Assembly (NCBI GenBank): GCA_902495595.1
Contig: CABUXV010000007.1
Span: forward strand, 19,141-83,140
From: an uncultured Eubacterium sp.
GTDB taxonomy: Bacteria > Bacillota > Clostridia > Peptostreptococcales > Anaerovoracaceae
Length of the DNA: 64,000 nt
Reading direction: 5' to 3'
In this document: positions 36,152 to 46,588 of the stretch, piece after piece
Layout of the letters: every line of letters begins with the position of its first letter
Numbering within the stretch: position 1 is the stretch's first letter
Translations under genes and position numbers: made by a program
The notes under the pieces: generated by a model
Told to the model about the DNA's origin: nothing
What the model saw: only the letters and a program-made list of their open reading frames with translations
The model's database searches: none

Positions 36152-36191
36152 AAACCTCCGAAATATCTGTTTTTAAAGATTTCAGAGGTTT
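36152..36191 (-). terminator. Terminator of guaA
   Basis: AAACCTC pairs with GAGGTTT and GAAAT with ATTTC in an interrupted stem; the minus strand then reads GATTTTTTGTTG. It lies 19 bases beyond the guaA stop and closes the guaB-guaA unit. Confidence 0.75.
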
Positions 36192-36209
36192 TGTAAATCT
36201 ATGTTTTAC

Positions 36210-37778
36210 TTATTCAAACTCTATCGTCCCCGGCGGTTTTCCTGTACAATCGTACATAACTCTGTTGACGTGTTTTACTTCATTTACTATTCTGGTCGTC
36301 ACTTTCTGTACTACTTCCCATGGAATTTGTGCTGCTTCTGCTGTCATAAAATCACTTGTCATCACTGCGCGCAAAGCGACTGCATAGTCATAGGTACGAA
36401 AATCACCCATTACACCTACGCTTTTCATATTTGTAAGAACTGCAAAATACTGCCCGAGCGTTCCTGCTTGCCCGAATTTGGGAATCAAACCCTCTTCCAT
36501 TGCCTTTCCTATCTCTTCTCTGTATATGGCATCGGCATCCTGAACCATTTTTACTTTTTCTTCAGTTACTTCACCTATTATCCTTATACCGAGACCGGGA
36601 CCGGGAAAAGGCTGACGAAATACAAGATAATCCGGAATTCCAAGCTCCAGTCCTGCATGCCTTACTTCATCCTTAAACAGCATCCTCAGCGGCTCTATTA
36701 TCTCTTTAAAATCGACGAAGTCCGGAAGTCCTCCCACATTATGATGGGATTTTATAACTGCTGAATTTCCAAGACCGCTTTCTATAACATCCGGATATAT
36801 AGTTCCCTGCACCAGAAAATCCACTGAACCGATTTTCTGAGCTTCTTCCTCAAATACACGAATGAACTCTTCGCCTATGATTTTTCTCTTTTCCTCAGGC
36901 TCTGTAATTCCCGAAAGTTTTTCATAAAACCTCTGCTGCGCATTCACACGTACAAAGTTAAGGTTATATGCTCCCGAAGAGCCGAACACGGCTTCAACTT
37001 CATCGCCTTCATTTTTACGCAGAAGACCATGGTCAACAAAAACGCATGTAAGCTGCTTTCCTACAGCTTTAGAAAGAAGAACTGCAGCCACAGAAGAATC
37101 AACTCCGCCTGAAAGGGCGCACAGAACTTTTCCCTTTCCGACTTTTTTTCTTATATTTTTTATTGTATCTTCAACAAATGAACCCATTTGCCAGTCCCCG
37201 GAGCAGCCGCATATATCTTTCACAAATGTTCGGAGCATTTCCGTGCCCTGCTCCGTATGCATTACTTCCGGATGAAGCTGCAGCGCGAAAAGCCCTTTGT
37301 CTCTGTTTTCCATAGCGGCAACGGGACATACCGGCGTGTGAGCAGTGATTTTAAATCCTTTTGGCACTCTGCTTATGTAATCTGTATGGCTCATCCAGCA
37401 CACTGCCCTGTCTTCAACATCTTTAAACAATCCGCTCTTATCATCTATACTAACTTCTGTCCGCCCATATTCACTTACGGGAGCAGTTTCGACCTTGCCC
37501 CCAAGCTGATGAGCCATAAGCTGTGCTCCGTAACAGATTCCCAGTATAGGTATTCCCATATTATATATTTCATTTGAATTTTGTGGAGATTTCTCTCCGT
37601 AAACGCTGTTTGGCCCGCCTGTGAATATTATGCCTTTAGGATTCTTCTCCTTTATTTCCTCTAACGGCAAAGTGTGCGGATATACCTCACAATAGACATT
37701 ACATTCACGCACTCGTCTTGCAATCAGCTGATTGTACTGCCCTCCGAAATCCAAAACGATAATTTTTTCGTGGTTCAT
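36210..37778 (-). CDS. guaA: GMP synthase (glutamine-hydrolysing)
   Basis: A 522-residue complete GuaA. Residues 1-195 are the class I amidotransferase with nucleophile in [13 protein letters not shown] and the catalytic His-x-Glu in LHPEVMHTE. The ATP-pyrophosphatase follows with [17 protein letters not shown] near residue 225, and the C-terminal domain ends KPPGTIEFE. It makes GMP from XMP, ATP and glutamine. It lies 58 bases after guaB, with which it probably shares a transcript, and has GGAGAGGAGCGAAT before its ATG. Confidence 0.97.
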   Translation of the reverse strand: MNHEKIIVLDFGGQYNQLIARRVRECNVYCEVYPHTLPLEEIKEKNPKGIIFTGGPNSVYGEKSPQNSNEIYNMGIPILGICYGAQLMAHQLGGKVETAPVSEYGRTEVSIDDKSGLFKDVEDRAVCWMSHTDYISRVPKGFKITAHTPVCPVAAMENRDKGLFALQLHPEVMHTEQGTEMLRTFVKDICGCSGDWQMGSFVEDTIKNIRKKVGKGKVLCALSGGVDSSVAAVLLSKAVGKQLTCVFVDHGLLRKNEGDEVEAVFGSSGAYNLNFVRVNAQQRFYEKLSGITEPEEKRKIIGEEFIRVFEEEAQKIGSVDFLVQGTIYPDVIESGLGNSAVIKSHHNVGGLPDFVDFKEIIEPLRMLFKDEVRHAGLELGIPDYLVFRQPFPGPGLGIRIIGEVTEEKVKMVQDADAIYREEIGKAMEEGLIPKFGQAGTLGQYFAVLTNMKSVGVMGDFRTYDYAVALRAVMTSDFMTAEAAQIPWEVVQKVTTRIVNEVKHVNRVMYDCTGKPPGTIEFE

Positions 37779-37836
37779 ATTCGCTCCTCTCCAAATGATA
37801 CAGTAAAAGTTTATATATGTCAGCGATTTACCATGT

Positions 37837-39345
37837 CTATCTGTTATTGTTTCCTGAAGTATCTCTTAAAATTACATCGTGTGCTCCGCCCTCAACTATA
37901 CTTGTTGCCGAAACCACCGTAAGCTTTGAGTTTTTCTGTAACTCCGGTATGCTGACAACTCCGCAGTTGCACATTGTCGACTTGACTTTCTGAAGCGACT
38001 GTCTCACATTATCGCTTAGAGGTCCTGCATAAGGGACGTATGAGTCAACACCCTCTTCAAAGGACAGCTTGCTGTCGCCTCCCAAATCGTATCTCTGCCA
38101 GTTTCTTGCGCGGTTTGACCCTTCTCCCCAGTATTCCTTGACATAACTTCCATTTATAGTAAGCTTTGCAGTAGGAGACTCATCGAACCTTGAGAAGTAT
38201 CTTCCCAGCATAAGAAAATCTGCTCCCATAGCAAGAGCTAAAGTCATATGGTAATCGTAAACTATTCCACCATCGGAGCATATAGGAATATAAACGCCTG
38301 TCTTTTCGTAATATTCGTCTCTGGCTTTTGCCACCTCGATAACCGCGGAGGCCTGTCCTCTTCCTATACCTTTCTGTTCTCTTGTGATACATATTGAACC
38401 GCCGCCTATGCCTACTTTTATAAAATCAGCTCCGGCATTTGCCAGGTATTCGAAGCCCTCTTTGTCCACTACGTTTCCTGCGCCTATTTTTACACTGTCG
38501 CCGTACTTTTCTCTTACAAAATCAAGGGTTATCTTCTGCCATTCCGTAAATCCTTCTGATGAATCTATACAAAGCACATCGGCTCCCGCCTGTACAAGGG
38601 CAGGTATTCTTTCAGCATAATCCCTTGTGTTTACCCCTGCTCCCACCACATATCTTTTGTGTTCATCGAGAAGCTCATCAGGATAGGCCTTATGAGTATC
38701 ATAATCCTTTCGGAAAACAAAATGCGTAAGTCTCTGTTTTTTATCCACAATAGGAAGCGCGTTCAGCTTATTGTCCCAAAGTATATTGTTGGCTTCTGAA
38801 AGCGTAACACCTTCTTCCGCATAAATCAGTTTATCAAAAGGAGTCATAAAATTGCATACTTTCTCATCAAGAGACATTCTGCTTATACGATAATCCCTGC
38901 TCGTTACAAGTCCCACCATCTTTCCCTCGGCAGTTCCGTCTTCTGTAACTGCAGTAGTTGAATGTCCTGTTCTTTTTTTCAGTTCCAAAAGCTCTCCAAG
39001 CGTCTGATCAGGCCTTATATTGGCGTCGCTCGTAACAAAGCCTGCTTTATGAGCCTTTACTTTCCTCACCATATCAGCCTGACTCTCTATTGACTGCGAG
39101 CCATATATAAATGAAATACCGCCCTCTTTGGCAAGGGCAATCGCCAGCTGGTCTCCGGATACTGCCTGCATTATCGCAGATACAAGCGGAATATTCATAT
39201 TTATGGAGGATTCTTCTCCTTTTTTAAATTTAACTACGGGCGTTTTAAGAGAAACGTTTTCAACCCTGCATTCCGTAGAGGAATAACCCGGAACTAAAAG
39301 ATATTCGCTGAATGTTCTTGATGGTTCATCAAAAATGTATGCCAT
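37837..39345 (-). CDS. guaB: Inosine-5'-monophosphate dehydrogenase
   Basis: A 502-residue IMPDH with the (beta/alpha)8 barrel broken by two CBS domains (about residues 105-235; one reads [15 protein letters not shown]). The catalytic loop is [15 protein letters not shown] with the active-site Cys, and the flap SNRARNW follows the phosphate-binding region [12 protein letters not shown]. It converts IMP to XMP, the first step to GMP, using NAD+. The gene order guaB-guaA fits purine synthesis. The start has ATAGGAGGCAAAT. Confidence 0.96.
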   Translation of the reverse strand: MAYIFDEPSRTFSEYLLVPGYSSTECRVENVSLKTPVVKFKKGEESSINMNIPLVSAIMQAVSGDQLAIALAKEGGISFIYGSQSIESQADMVRKVKAHKAGFVTSDANIRPDQTLGELLELKKRTGHSTTAVTEDGTAEGKMVGLVTSRDYRISRMSLDEKVCNFMTPFDKLIYAEEGVTLSEANNILWDNKLNALPIVDKKQRLTHFVFRKDYDTHKAYPDELLDEHKRYVVGAGVNTRDYAERIPALVQAGADVLCIDSSEGFTEWQKITLDFVREKYGDSVKIGAGNVVDKEGFEYLANAGADFIKVGIGGGSICITREQKGIGRGQASAVIEVAKARDEYYEKTGVYIPICSDGGIVYDYHMTLALAMGADFLMLGRYFSRFDESPTAKLTINGSYVKEYWGEGSNRARNWQRYDLGGDSKLSFEEGVDSYVPYAGPLSDNVRQSLQKVKSTMCNCGVVSIPELQKNSKLTVVSATSIVEGGAHDVILRDTSGNNNR

Positions 39346-39400
39346 ATTTGCCTCCTATATTTCTAATTCTAAAAATTCTTATACAAAACTATAATATCAC

Positions 39401-39429
39401 ATTTTATCTCAAAACGCTTTACTTTACAA
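39401..39429 (-). promoter_or_regulatory. Promoter of guaB-guaA
   Basis: On the minus strand TTGTAA (39424-39429) and TAAAAT (39401-39406) are 17 bases apart. It starts 10 bases beyond the kdpE stop, so guaB can be expressed independently of the kdp locus. Confidence 0.6.
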
Positions 39430-39438
39430 TTAAAATTT

Positions 39439-40149
39439 TTAATCATCTATACGAAGCATCCTATAGCCAATGCCTACATGAGTCTGTATATATGTTCCCC
39501 TTTCACAGCCTGATTCAATTTTCTTGCGCAGCGATGCCATATATACGCGCAGCGATGAAAGGTCGCTTTCGTAGCTATTATGCCATACCTTTTTTAAAAT
39601 ATAGCTGTGGGTCAATACCTTTCCCACATTTTGCGCGAGCAGGCAAAGCAAACTGTACTCTATAGGCATAAGATGAATCAGCTTGCCATCTATCGTTACA
39701 GTCGCCGCCGCATAATCTATCACCATGCTTCCATTTTTGAATACAGCCTCTCTTGTCTCATCTCTGTCTTCCAGAAATTCCACTCTTCTTATAACAGCTC
39801 TGAGTCTTGCAAGCAGTTCATCCACACTGAAAGGTTTTGTTAAATAATCGTCAGCGCCGGCATCAAGAGCCTTTATCTTATCTTTGTCTTCATCTCTTGC
39901 GCTTATGACTATTATCGGACTGTTTGACCAGCTCCTTATTTTTTCAATTATTTCAATCCCATCTACATCAGGAAGACCTAAATCCATCAGGATTATATCA
40001 GGGTCTCTTGATGCAGCTTCCATCAATGCCGTGTTCCCATTTACAGCTGATATATATTGATAATTGTTCATTTTTAACGTATTGGTAAGAAGACTCATAA
40101 CAGGTCTGTCATCTTCTACTACCATTATTAAAGGTTTTCCCTCTTTCAC
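39439..40149 (-). CDS. kdpE: KdpE response regulator
   Basis: A 236-residue OmpR-type regulator. The receiver has the phospho-acceptor Asp in IILMDLGLPDVDG and conserved Lys in DDYLTKPFSVDELLAR; the C-terminal winged helix reads LTHSYILKKVWHNSYESDLS. It activates kdpFABC when potassium is low. The gene begins with GTG, overlapping the histidine kinase stop as GTGA with a strong GGAGGTGA upstream. It is the last gene of the kdp cluster. Confidence 0.93.
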   Translation of the reverse strand: MKEGKPLIMVVEDDRPVMSLLTNTLKMNNYQYISAVNGNTALMEAASRDPDIILMDLGLPDVDGIEIIEKIRSWSNSPIIVISARDEDKDKIKALDAGADDYLTKPFSVDELLARLRAVIRRVEFLEDRDETREAVFKNGSMVIDYAAATVTIDGKLIHLMPIEYSLLCLLAQNVGKVLTHSYILKKVWHNSYESDLSSLRVYMASLRKKIESGCERGTYIQTHVGIGYRMLRIDD

Positions 40150-41717
40150 TCTATATTCACCTCCTCGGCCTTTAACGTAAATCTAAATATACTTCCTTTT
40201 GGACTGTTGTCTTCCACATAGATTTTTCCGCCGTGAGCTTCTATTATGCTCTTACATAAAGCAAGTCCTATTCCCATTCCCCGTCTTCCGTCAGAAGACA
40301 AGCCGTCGCCTGTATAAAACATATCGAAAATCTTTTCTTTCTGATACTCTTCTATTCCTCTTCCATTATCATAAACCGAAACTTCTATATAACTTTCCTG
40401 AATGTTTTTCTCTGCATCTTTGTAAATTCTCCGTACTTTTAATATTATTTCCGAACCTTCTTCCGTATATTTCACTGCATTGTCTACTAAATTGGTTATA
40501 ACCTGTATTATAAGTTTTGCGTCTATTCTTGCAACGAGAATATCTTCCTCCTGCATTACGGTCAGCTTCCTGTTTCCGATATGACGTTTCAAGTGTTTGA
40601 CGCTTTCTGAAATAATATCATCCATAAGTTCAGGCTGCAAATTTATATTCATAGTTCCGTTTTCAAACCTTGTGACCGATAAAAGATTCTCCACAAGATT
40701 TATAAGCCAAACAGAATCCTCATAGATATCCGATAATATTTTCCGTCTTTCGTCCTTTTCCATAAACTCATAATTTTCTATAAGCATAACTGCATTTCCC
40801 GATATGCTGGTTAACGGAGTTCTTAAGTCGTGTGAAACGGCCCGAAGTATATTTGTTCTGAATTGTTCTCTCTCCAATTCCATTACTAATTTCTGCTCTT
40901 TTATACGTATAGCTTCTTTTTCAAATGCCAGTGCGCTTTCATTAAGCATAGCGAGCGTCAAATTTTCCTCAAAATCATCTAAATGTCTTTTATCCAGATT
41001 TACTCCGGCAACTGCATATACTCCATCCGAATTTCCTATTGCAAGGTACATACATTTAGCACCTGAGAAAATACTTGTTGCCGCTCCCGCTTTTTTTCCA
41101 TTATTATACGCCCAATCAGCTGCAGCTATTTCTTCTTTATCAAACTTTACATTATTATCTCTTTCAGCCAGATACATATAGATGTCCTTTTTTTCAGGCT
41201 TTCCTAAAAAGCAGTATACATCGCATTCCAGCATCTGACCAAGCTGTCGTGCTGTCCACGATGCTATATCAGAAGCAGAGTAAGCTTTCTGAAATTTATG
41301 GCTTGCTTCAAAAAGTATTTCAGTCCTATAGGCTTTTTTCTTCGTCTCCTCTCTGCTTTGCCTTATCTTGACCACTAAATTGGAAATTATCATAAATGTA
41401 GCAAACATCATTATAAAAGTGACTATATACTCTTTGTCGCTTACCCTGAAAGTATACACAGGCACCGTAAAGAAAAAGTTAAACAAAAATATACTGGCTA
41501 CAATACTTATAAGACCTGTCAGTTTATATCTTGCATATAAAGATATCACTAAAATTCCAATCATATAGACCATTATCATATTATCTTTGTTAAAGCCCTC
41601 TTTGTTCAGAAGAAGTGATGCAAGACAGGCTGAAATCAATACCAAAAGCATCATTGCCATGTCTTTAAAAAAATCTTTATTCCATAATTTTTGTTTTCTT
41701 AATTTGCTTATTTCCAT
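40146..41717 (-). CDS. KdpD-type sensor kinase, second (transmitter) half
   Basis: About 523 residues. Residues 20-115 hold four membrane helices of the DUF4118 type, then a GAF-like region (about 140-270), a HisKA domain with phospho-His near residue 296 (RAVSHDLRTPLT) and an HATPase_c domain (DNGRGIEEY, RRGMGIGLALCKSI). It lacks the N-terminal KdpD and USP domains, which are on the upstream protein. ATG 41717 follows GGAGAGTGCAGG and overlaps the upstream gene by about 40 bases. Together the two make one split KdpD with a doubled membrane/GAF unit. Confidence 0.9.
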   Translation of the reverse strand: MEISKLRKQKLWNKDFFKDMAMMLLVLISACLASLLLNKEGFNKDNMIMVYMIGILVISLYARYKLTGLISIVASIFLFNFFFTVPVYTFRVSDKEYIVTFIMMFATFMIISNLVVKIRQSREETKKKAYRTEILFEASHKFQKAYSASDIASWTARQLGQMLECDVYCFLGKPEKKDIYMYLAERDNNVKFDKEEIAAADWAYNNGKKAGAATSIFSGAKCMYLAIGNSDGVYAVAGVNLDKRHLDDFEENLTLAMLNESALAFEKEAIRIKEQKLVMELEREQFRTNILRAVSHDLRTPLTSISGNAVMLIENYEFMEKDERRKILSDIYEDSVWLINLVENLLSVTRFENGTMNINLQPELMDDIISESVKHLKRHIGNRKLTVMQEEDILVARIDAKLIIQVITNLVDNAVKYTEEGSEIILKVRRIYKDAEKNIQESYIEVSVYDNGRGIEEYQKEKIFDMFYTGDGLSSDGRRGMGIGLALCKSIIEAHGGKIYVEDNSPKGSIFRFTLKAEEVNIE

Positions 41718-43734
41718 GTCCTGCACTCTCCATACGCTCTATTCTTTCCAGAACAAAAGCAGCCTCACTTATTATTGCAGATATTATATCATATTTAAAC
41801 CCGCCGATTTCACGTCTTTCTTCCAGCACCAGACCTACTACCGCAGTAACTTTTTCACTGTCAATTGCAGGAATATAAATTGCCTGAGCATCGGGAAGCG
41901 TGCTGGTAGTACATCCTGCTCTGTGGCCATTTTCAAATACCCATGATACAACTGACTGCTCCCTTGAATCTGTATATTTTTCTTTAAGTTCATCATATAT
42001 ACAGCTATCTAGATTTTTTCTGAAAAATATATAAGGCTCCTGTATATTCCCATCGACCTTAGTGTAAAATATAATACTCAAATTTACAAGCTTCTGAATT
42101 TGGGATGCCAGCTCTATCCCCACTCCCTCTCTTGAGAAAGTTCTTCTCAGTCTCCTGCTGTTGTCTAAAAGTATTTCTGTTCTGTATGCTCTCTTGGCAT
42201 TTACCTCATTTTGTTTCTGTACCTTTGACATCGTCCATGAACTTACTATACCAACCACAAACATCATGGCAAAGGTAACCATATAATTATGATTGTATGC
42301 ATACAGACTGTGCGTTGGATTTATAAAAAAATAATTAAACGAAAGCACACCGAGCACTGAAAGCAGTGATGAATAAAAATATCCTTTAGTATAAATAGAT
42401 GTTGCCATTATACCTAGCAGGTATATCATTATTATATTAGCCTCCGAAAAACCAAAATGCTGAAAACATAGACCGGAAGCAGTGCTTATTATTAAAATAG
42501 ACAGCATTTTCAACAAATCTATAACTTTTATGTTCTTAAAATATTCAGCGCCAGTGTAATAAAACTTTTTTCCGTATTTTATACTTGAATACTCATCGGC
42601 TGCTACCATTATATCTATTGCAGGAGCGTATCTGAAAATTTCCTCTTCAAATGAACCTTTACTCCTTCGAAATAAAGCCTTTGCGCCTCTCTTGCCTATA
42701 ACTATCTTGCTCACATGGCTTACTTTCGCATATTCGGCAATCTGCCTTGCCGCATTATTGCTGAATACAGTTACTACTTTTGCGCCAAGCTTTCTTGCAA
42801 GCTTTATATTTTCATCACGCTGCTTCTTAAACTTATAGTTCATTTTCTGAAACACCACGGTTTCCACGTAAATTGCAGTAAATTCTGCATGAAGAGCATT
42901 TGCCAGCCGCGCAGCCTTTCTTATACATTTAGGATTCGATGGCGATGGTGAAATACATACCAAAATATGCTCCTCAGGCGAAACATTGCTTTCTCCATAC
43001 GCTTTATTTTCTTTTTCAGCGATGTGATTTACTCTATCCGCCATCCTCCTCAGACTCATTTCCCTTAATGCTATCAGCTTATTTCTCTTGAAAAAATTAT
43101 CTAAAGCCTGATTCGCCTGTCTTTCCTTATATATTTTGCCTTCTTTCATCCGCTCTATTAATTCATCAGGCTCAATATCCACCATTTTTACTTGGTCCGC
43201 TTCATCAAATATACTATCGGGGATTCTCTCTTTCATATCGATTCCGGTAATGTTCTCCACGACATCATTGAGGCTCTCCAAATGCTGTATATTTACAGTT
43301 GTATAAACATTTATCCCGTGCTCCAAAAGTTCTTCTATATCCTGATACCTTTTACTGTGTCGGCACCCTGGTGCATTTGTATGAGCCAGTTCATCCACGA
43401 GGATAACCTTAGGATGCCTTATCAATGCAGCATCAATATCAAATTCGTTAAATTTCCGGCCTTTGTATTCTACTGTTTTAAATGGCAGCTGCTCAATACC
43501 TTCCATCATTTTTACAGTTTCTGGTCTCTCATGAGGTTCTATATATCCGGCAACTACATCAATATCTTCCCTTTGAAGCATATGCGCCATCTCAAGCATG
43601 GCATAAGTCTTGCCCGTACCTGCTGCATATCCCAAAAATATTTTAAGCTTTCCTCTGAACTGCTTATCCTCAATTTCTTCTTCCACCCGTATTCTTTCAA
43701 GAAATTCCTCCGGATTAGGTCTTCCGTCATCCAT
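41677..43734 (-). CDS. kdpD: KdpD sensor half without kinase domain
   Basis: About 685 residues. Residues 25-235 are the KdpD domain with Walker A GYAAGTGKT (about 35-43) and Walker B VILVDELAHTNAPG, then a universal stress protein domain (ILVCISPSPSNPK near 260), four DUF4118 membrane helices and a GAF domain. It ends there: the HisKA and HATPase_c domains are missing and are provided by the next gene. In classic KdpD all lie in one chain. The ATG at 43734 follows GGAGGGAACATATA. Confidence 0.92.
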   Translation of the reverse strand: MDDGRPNPEEFLERIRVEEEIEDKQFRGKLKIFLGYAAGTGKTYAMLEMAHMLQREDIDVVAGYIEPHERPETVKMMEGIEQLPFKTVEYKGRKFNEFDIDAALIRHPKVILVDELAHTNAPGCRHSKRYQDIEELLEHGINVYTTVNIQHLESLNDVVENITGIDMKERIPDSIFDEADQVKMVDIEPDELIERMKEGKIYKERQANQALDNFFKRNKLIALREMSLRRMADRVNHIAEKENKAYGESNVSPEEHILVCISPSPSNPKCIRKAARLANALHAEFTAIYVETVVFQKMNYKFKKQRDENIKLARKLGAKVVTVFSNNAARQIAEYAKVSHVSKIVIGKRGAKALFRRSKGSFEEEIFRYAPAIDIMVAADEYSSIKYGKKFYYTGAEYFKNIKVIDLLKMLSILIISTASGLCFQHFGFSEANIIMIYLLGIMATSIYTKGYFYSSLLSVLGVLSFNYFFINPTHSLYAYNHNYMVTFAMMFVVGIVSSWTMSKVQKQNEVNAKRAYRTEILLDNSRRLRRTFSREGVGIELASQIQKLVNLSIIFYTKVDGNIQEPYIFFRKNLDSCIYDELKEKYTDSREQSVVSWVFENGHRAGCTTSTLPDAQAIYIPAIDSEKVTAVVGLVLEERREIGGFKYDIISAIISEAAFVLERIERMESAGHGNKQIKKTKIME

Positions 43735-43770
43735 TATATGTTCCCTCCGCAAATATTACTTTTCATACGC

Positions 43771-43801
43771 AAATAAGCAGATTAAAATAATCTGCTTATT
43801 T
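43771..43801. terminator. Hairpin between kdpC and kdpD
   Basis: AAATAAGCAGATTA pairs perfectly with TAATCTGCTTATTT (14 bp, 3-base loop). It lies between kdpC and kdpD, both minus-strand. The run of Ts is clearer on the plus strand, so it may be a partial terminator or an RNA stabiliser that separates kdpFABC from kdpDE. Confidence 0.6.
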
Positions 43802-43814
43802 TTAGTAAATCCAC

Positions 43815-44462
43815 TTATATTTCTCCTATTTTATCTGCAATTTCCAAATTGCATTTAAGCACATTTACTCTTTCATGCCCGAATACTCCCAATATTTTTC
43901 CCGATGTATTTTTTTCAACTATTTTTTCCAGTTCCTCTTCTTTTATTCCACTGGCTGCCGAAACTGCGGGAATCTGAATCTTTGCTGATTCCACTGTTAT
44001 ATTAGGGTCAAGTCCTGAGCCTGAAGCAGTCAGTATATCAGCAGGAATATCACCTTTATCTACACCCGGATGCGCTTCAATAAATTCTTCTACATCTTCT
44101 GCCGCCCTGGCCTTTAATTCTTCATTGGAAGCCGCGTAATTAAACGAGCCTGATGATACTCCTCCATACTCTCCACTTTTAAGCTGTTCCTCTGTATATG
44201 TATTGTAATTTATACTTGAAACACGACCCTGAAAATATCTGGCATCACCTGTAAAGTCCTGTCCTGTTATCGCTGAGCCTACGGCTTCTTCAGGATTTTC
44301 GGTTTTTTCTCCTGTTTCAGTTATCATACTGCCATTCGCCTGGTTCGGAAAAAACACCTGCCCTAATCCTGTCATAGCCGAAGGATATATAACTCCGCAT
44401 ATTGCCAACATAAGTACGGTGAGTACCAGACCGCTTCTCAAATATCTGAAAAATGTCTTCAT
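43815..44462 (-). CDS. kdpC: KdpC, potassium-transporting ATPase subunit C
   Basis: A 215-residue protein with one N-terminal membrane helix and a soluble rest. The family features IYPSAMTGLGQVFFPNQANG and ASGSGLDPNITVESAKIQIP, with a C-terminal KILGVFGHERVNVLKCN, are present. KdpC is the small subunit that aids ATP binding in the KdpFABC high-affinity K+ pump. ATG 44462 follows AAGGAGGATACAGAA, 13 bases after the kdpB stop. Confidence 0.94.
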   Translation of the reverse strand: MKTFFRYLRSGLVLTVLMLAICGVIYPSAMTGLGQVFFPNQANGSMITETGEKTENPEEAVGSAITGQDFTGDARYFQGRVSSINYNTYTEEQLKSGEYGGVSSGSFNYAASNEELKARAAEDVEEFIEAHPGVDKGDIPADILTASGSGLDPNITVESAKIQIPAVSAASGIKEEELEKIVEKNTSGKILGVFGHERVNVLKCNLEIADKIGEI

Positions 44463-44475
44463 TTCTGTATCCTCC

Positions 44476-46545
44476 TTACATACCAAGCATTGCGAGCAAT
44501 GGCGAAATAAGTATATCTATAATCTTTATTCCAACAAATGGCACTATTACTCCACCTATACCATATATGCCTAAATTCTTTGCGAGCATTTTCTGAGCGC
44601 TCATCGGTTTGTATTTAACACCTTTCATAGCGATAGGTATCAGACATGGAATCACTACTGCATTAAATATCAACGCTGACAGAATTGCCGAAAGAGGTGT
44701 GCTGAGTCCCATTATATTAAGCATCTGCATCTGAGGCACCACCATCGTAAACATTGCAGGTATAATTGCAAAATACTTTGCAATATCATTTGCAATGCTG
44801 AAAGTCGTAAGAGCTCCTCTGGTTATAAGCAGCTGTTTTCCTATTTCAACAACTTCCAGTATTTTTGTCGGATCTGAATCAAGGTCTACCATGTTGGCCG
44901 CCTCTTTTGCAGCGGAAGTCCCTGAATTCATTGCAAGCCCTACATCCGCCTGCGCCAAGGCAGGTGCGTCATTGGTTCCGTCCCCTGTCATAGCTACAAG
45001 TTTTCCTTCTGACTGTTCTTTTTTTATAGCTTCTATTTTATCTTCCGGTCTGCATTCTGCAATAAATCCATCAACTCCGGCCTCTTTTGCAATTGTTGCA
45101 GCAGTCAGCGGATTATCTCCGGTGCACATTATGGTCTTTATTCCGATATCTCTCAATCTCTGAAACCTTTCAACAAGCCCCGGTTTTACCGTATCTTTAA
45201 GATAGATTACACCATAAATAACATTGTCAGCAGCGACAACCAGAGGAGTTCCTCCAAGATTTGAAATTTCTGTTATTATATCATCCAAATCGTCAGGAAT
45301 GATGCCGCCGCTTTCCTTTACCATCGATTTTATTGCATCGCCTGCTCCTTTTCTGATTTTAAGACCATCTTTTGTATTTACCCCCGACATTCTGGTTTGA
45401 GCAGTAAATTCAATAAATTCCATACCGTCTTTCCATCTTTCGGTATCTATCCCGGTTCCCATCTGCTGTCCTAGCTTTAATGTGGATTTTCCTTCCGGAG
45501 TAGGGTCGCACAATGAACTCAATACTGCAAAATCTATTAGGTCTTTCTTTTTCTGACCTTTTACAGGATAAAAATCAGCTGCCAATCTGTTTCCGAAAGT
45601 AATAGTTCCTGTTTTATCCAAAATCATTGTATCCACATCTCCACATGCTTCAACAGCTTTTCCGGACATTGCTATAACGTTAAATCTTGTTACTCTATCC
45701 ATTCCCGCTATACCTATGGCAGACAGAAGCCCTCCTATTGTGGTAGGAATAAGACACACAAGCAAAGCAACCATTGTGGATACAGGAATTTGAACTCCCG
45801 AATAGCTGGAAAACGGATAAAGTGTAACTACAACTATTAGAAATATTATTGTAAGACCTACCAGCAGTGTATTAAGCGCTATTTCATTAGGAGTTTTCTG
45901 TCTTGAAGCTCCCTCTACCAATGAAATCATCTTATCCAAAAACGATTCTCCCGGCTTTGATGTTATTTTTATTTTAAGCCAATCGCTCACCACTGTAGTG
46001 CCCCCTGTTACAGAAGAAAAATCCGTTCCGGCTTCTCTCGTAACCGGTGCTGATTCCCCCGTAATAGCAGACTCATCAACTGAAGCAATACCTTCGATAA
46101 CTTCCCCGTCATTTGGAATAAGTTCTCCTGTTTTAACAAGTACAATATCGCCTTTCTTAAGTTTGGAAGCATTGACTGTTATTTCGCTTCCATCTATATT
46201 TATCAGGCGGGCCTGAGTATCCTGCTTTGTCTTTTTAAGAGATTCCGCCTGCGCCTTTCCTCTGCCCTCCGCAACGGATTCAGCAAAGTTTGCAAATAAT
46301 ACAGTCAGGAAAAGTATTAAGCACACAATCCCGTTATATGTTCTCAGATATCCAAGGGAAACATCATCCCCGAATATCCCCGGAAAAACAGTCATTACCA
46401 GTGTTATTACAAACCCCAGCTCAACAACAAACATTACAGGGTTTTTAACCATATATCTGGGATCCAGTTTCTTAAAAGCGCCTGTAAGAGAACTTTTTAA
46501 AATGTCATTTGTTATAAATTTAGTTTTCTGCTGTTTATCAGACAT
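44476..46545 (-). CDS. kdpB: KdpB, potassium-transporting P-type ATPase
   Basis: A 689-residue P-type ATPase. The phosphorylation site is [12 protein letters not shown] with D near 310; other conserved parts are [10 protein letters not shown] (dephosphorylation loop), the nucleotide-binding KGAGDAIK region, and [14 protein letters not shown]. It hydrolyses ATP to power K+ import through KdpA. Gap to kdpA upstream is 43 bases and kdpC follows directly. Confidence 0.97.
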   Translation of the reverse strand: MSDKQQKTKFITNDILKSSLTGAFKKLDPRYMVKNPVMFVVELGFVITLVMTVFPGIFGDDVSLGYLRTYNGIVCLILFLTVLFANFAESVAEGRGKAQAESLKKTKQDTQARLINIDGSEITVNASKLKKGDIVLVKTGELIPNDGEVIEGIASVDESAITGESAPVTREAGTDFSSVTGGTTVVSDWLKIKITSKPGESFLDKMISLVEGASRQKTPNEIALNTLLVGLTIIFLIVVVTLYPFSSYSGVQIPVSTMVALLVCLIPTTIGGLLSAIGIAGMDRVTRFNVIAMSGKAVEACGDVDTMILDKTGTITFGNRLAADFYPVKGQKKKDLIDFAVLSSLCDPTPEGKSTLKLGQQMGTGIDTERWKDGMEFIEFTAQTRMSGVNTKDGLKIRKGAGDAIKSMVKESGGIIPDDLDDIITEISNLGGTPLVVAADNVIYGVIYLKDTVKPGLVERFQRLRDIGIKTIMCTGDNPLTAATIAKEAGVDGFIAECRPEDKIEAIKKEQSEGKLVAMTGDGTNDAPALAQADVGLAMNSGTSAAKEAANMVDLDSDPTKILEVVEIGKQLLITRGALTTFSIANDIAKYFAIIPAMFTMVVPQMQMLNIMGLSTPLSAILSALIFNAVVIPCLIPIAMKGVKYKPMSAQKMLAKNLGIYGIGGVIVPFVGIKIIDILISPLLAMLGM

Positions 46546-46588
46546 ACTTCTTACATCCCTTTCTTAAAATTTCATCAAATAGATTTAA

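Noticed and set aside
37837..39345. An unusual IMP dehydrogenase active site (SICITR in place of SICTTR)
   Set aside because: Isoleucine at this position is common in some IMPDH branches, including eukaryotic ones; the active-site Cys and other residues are intact.
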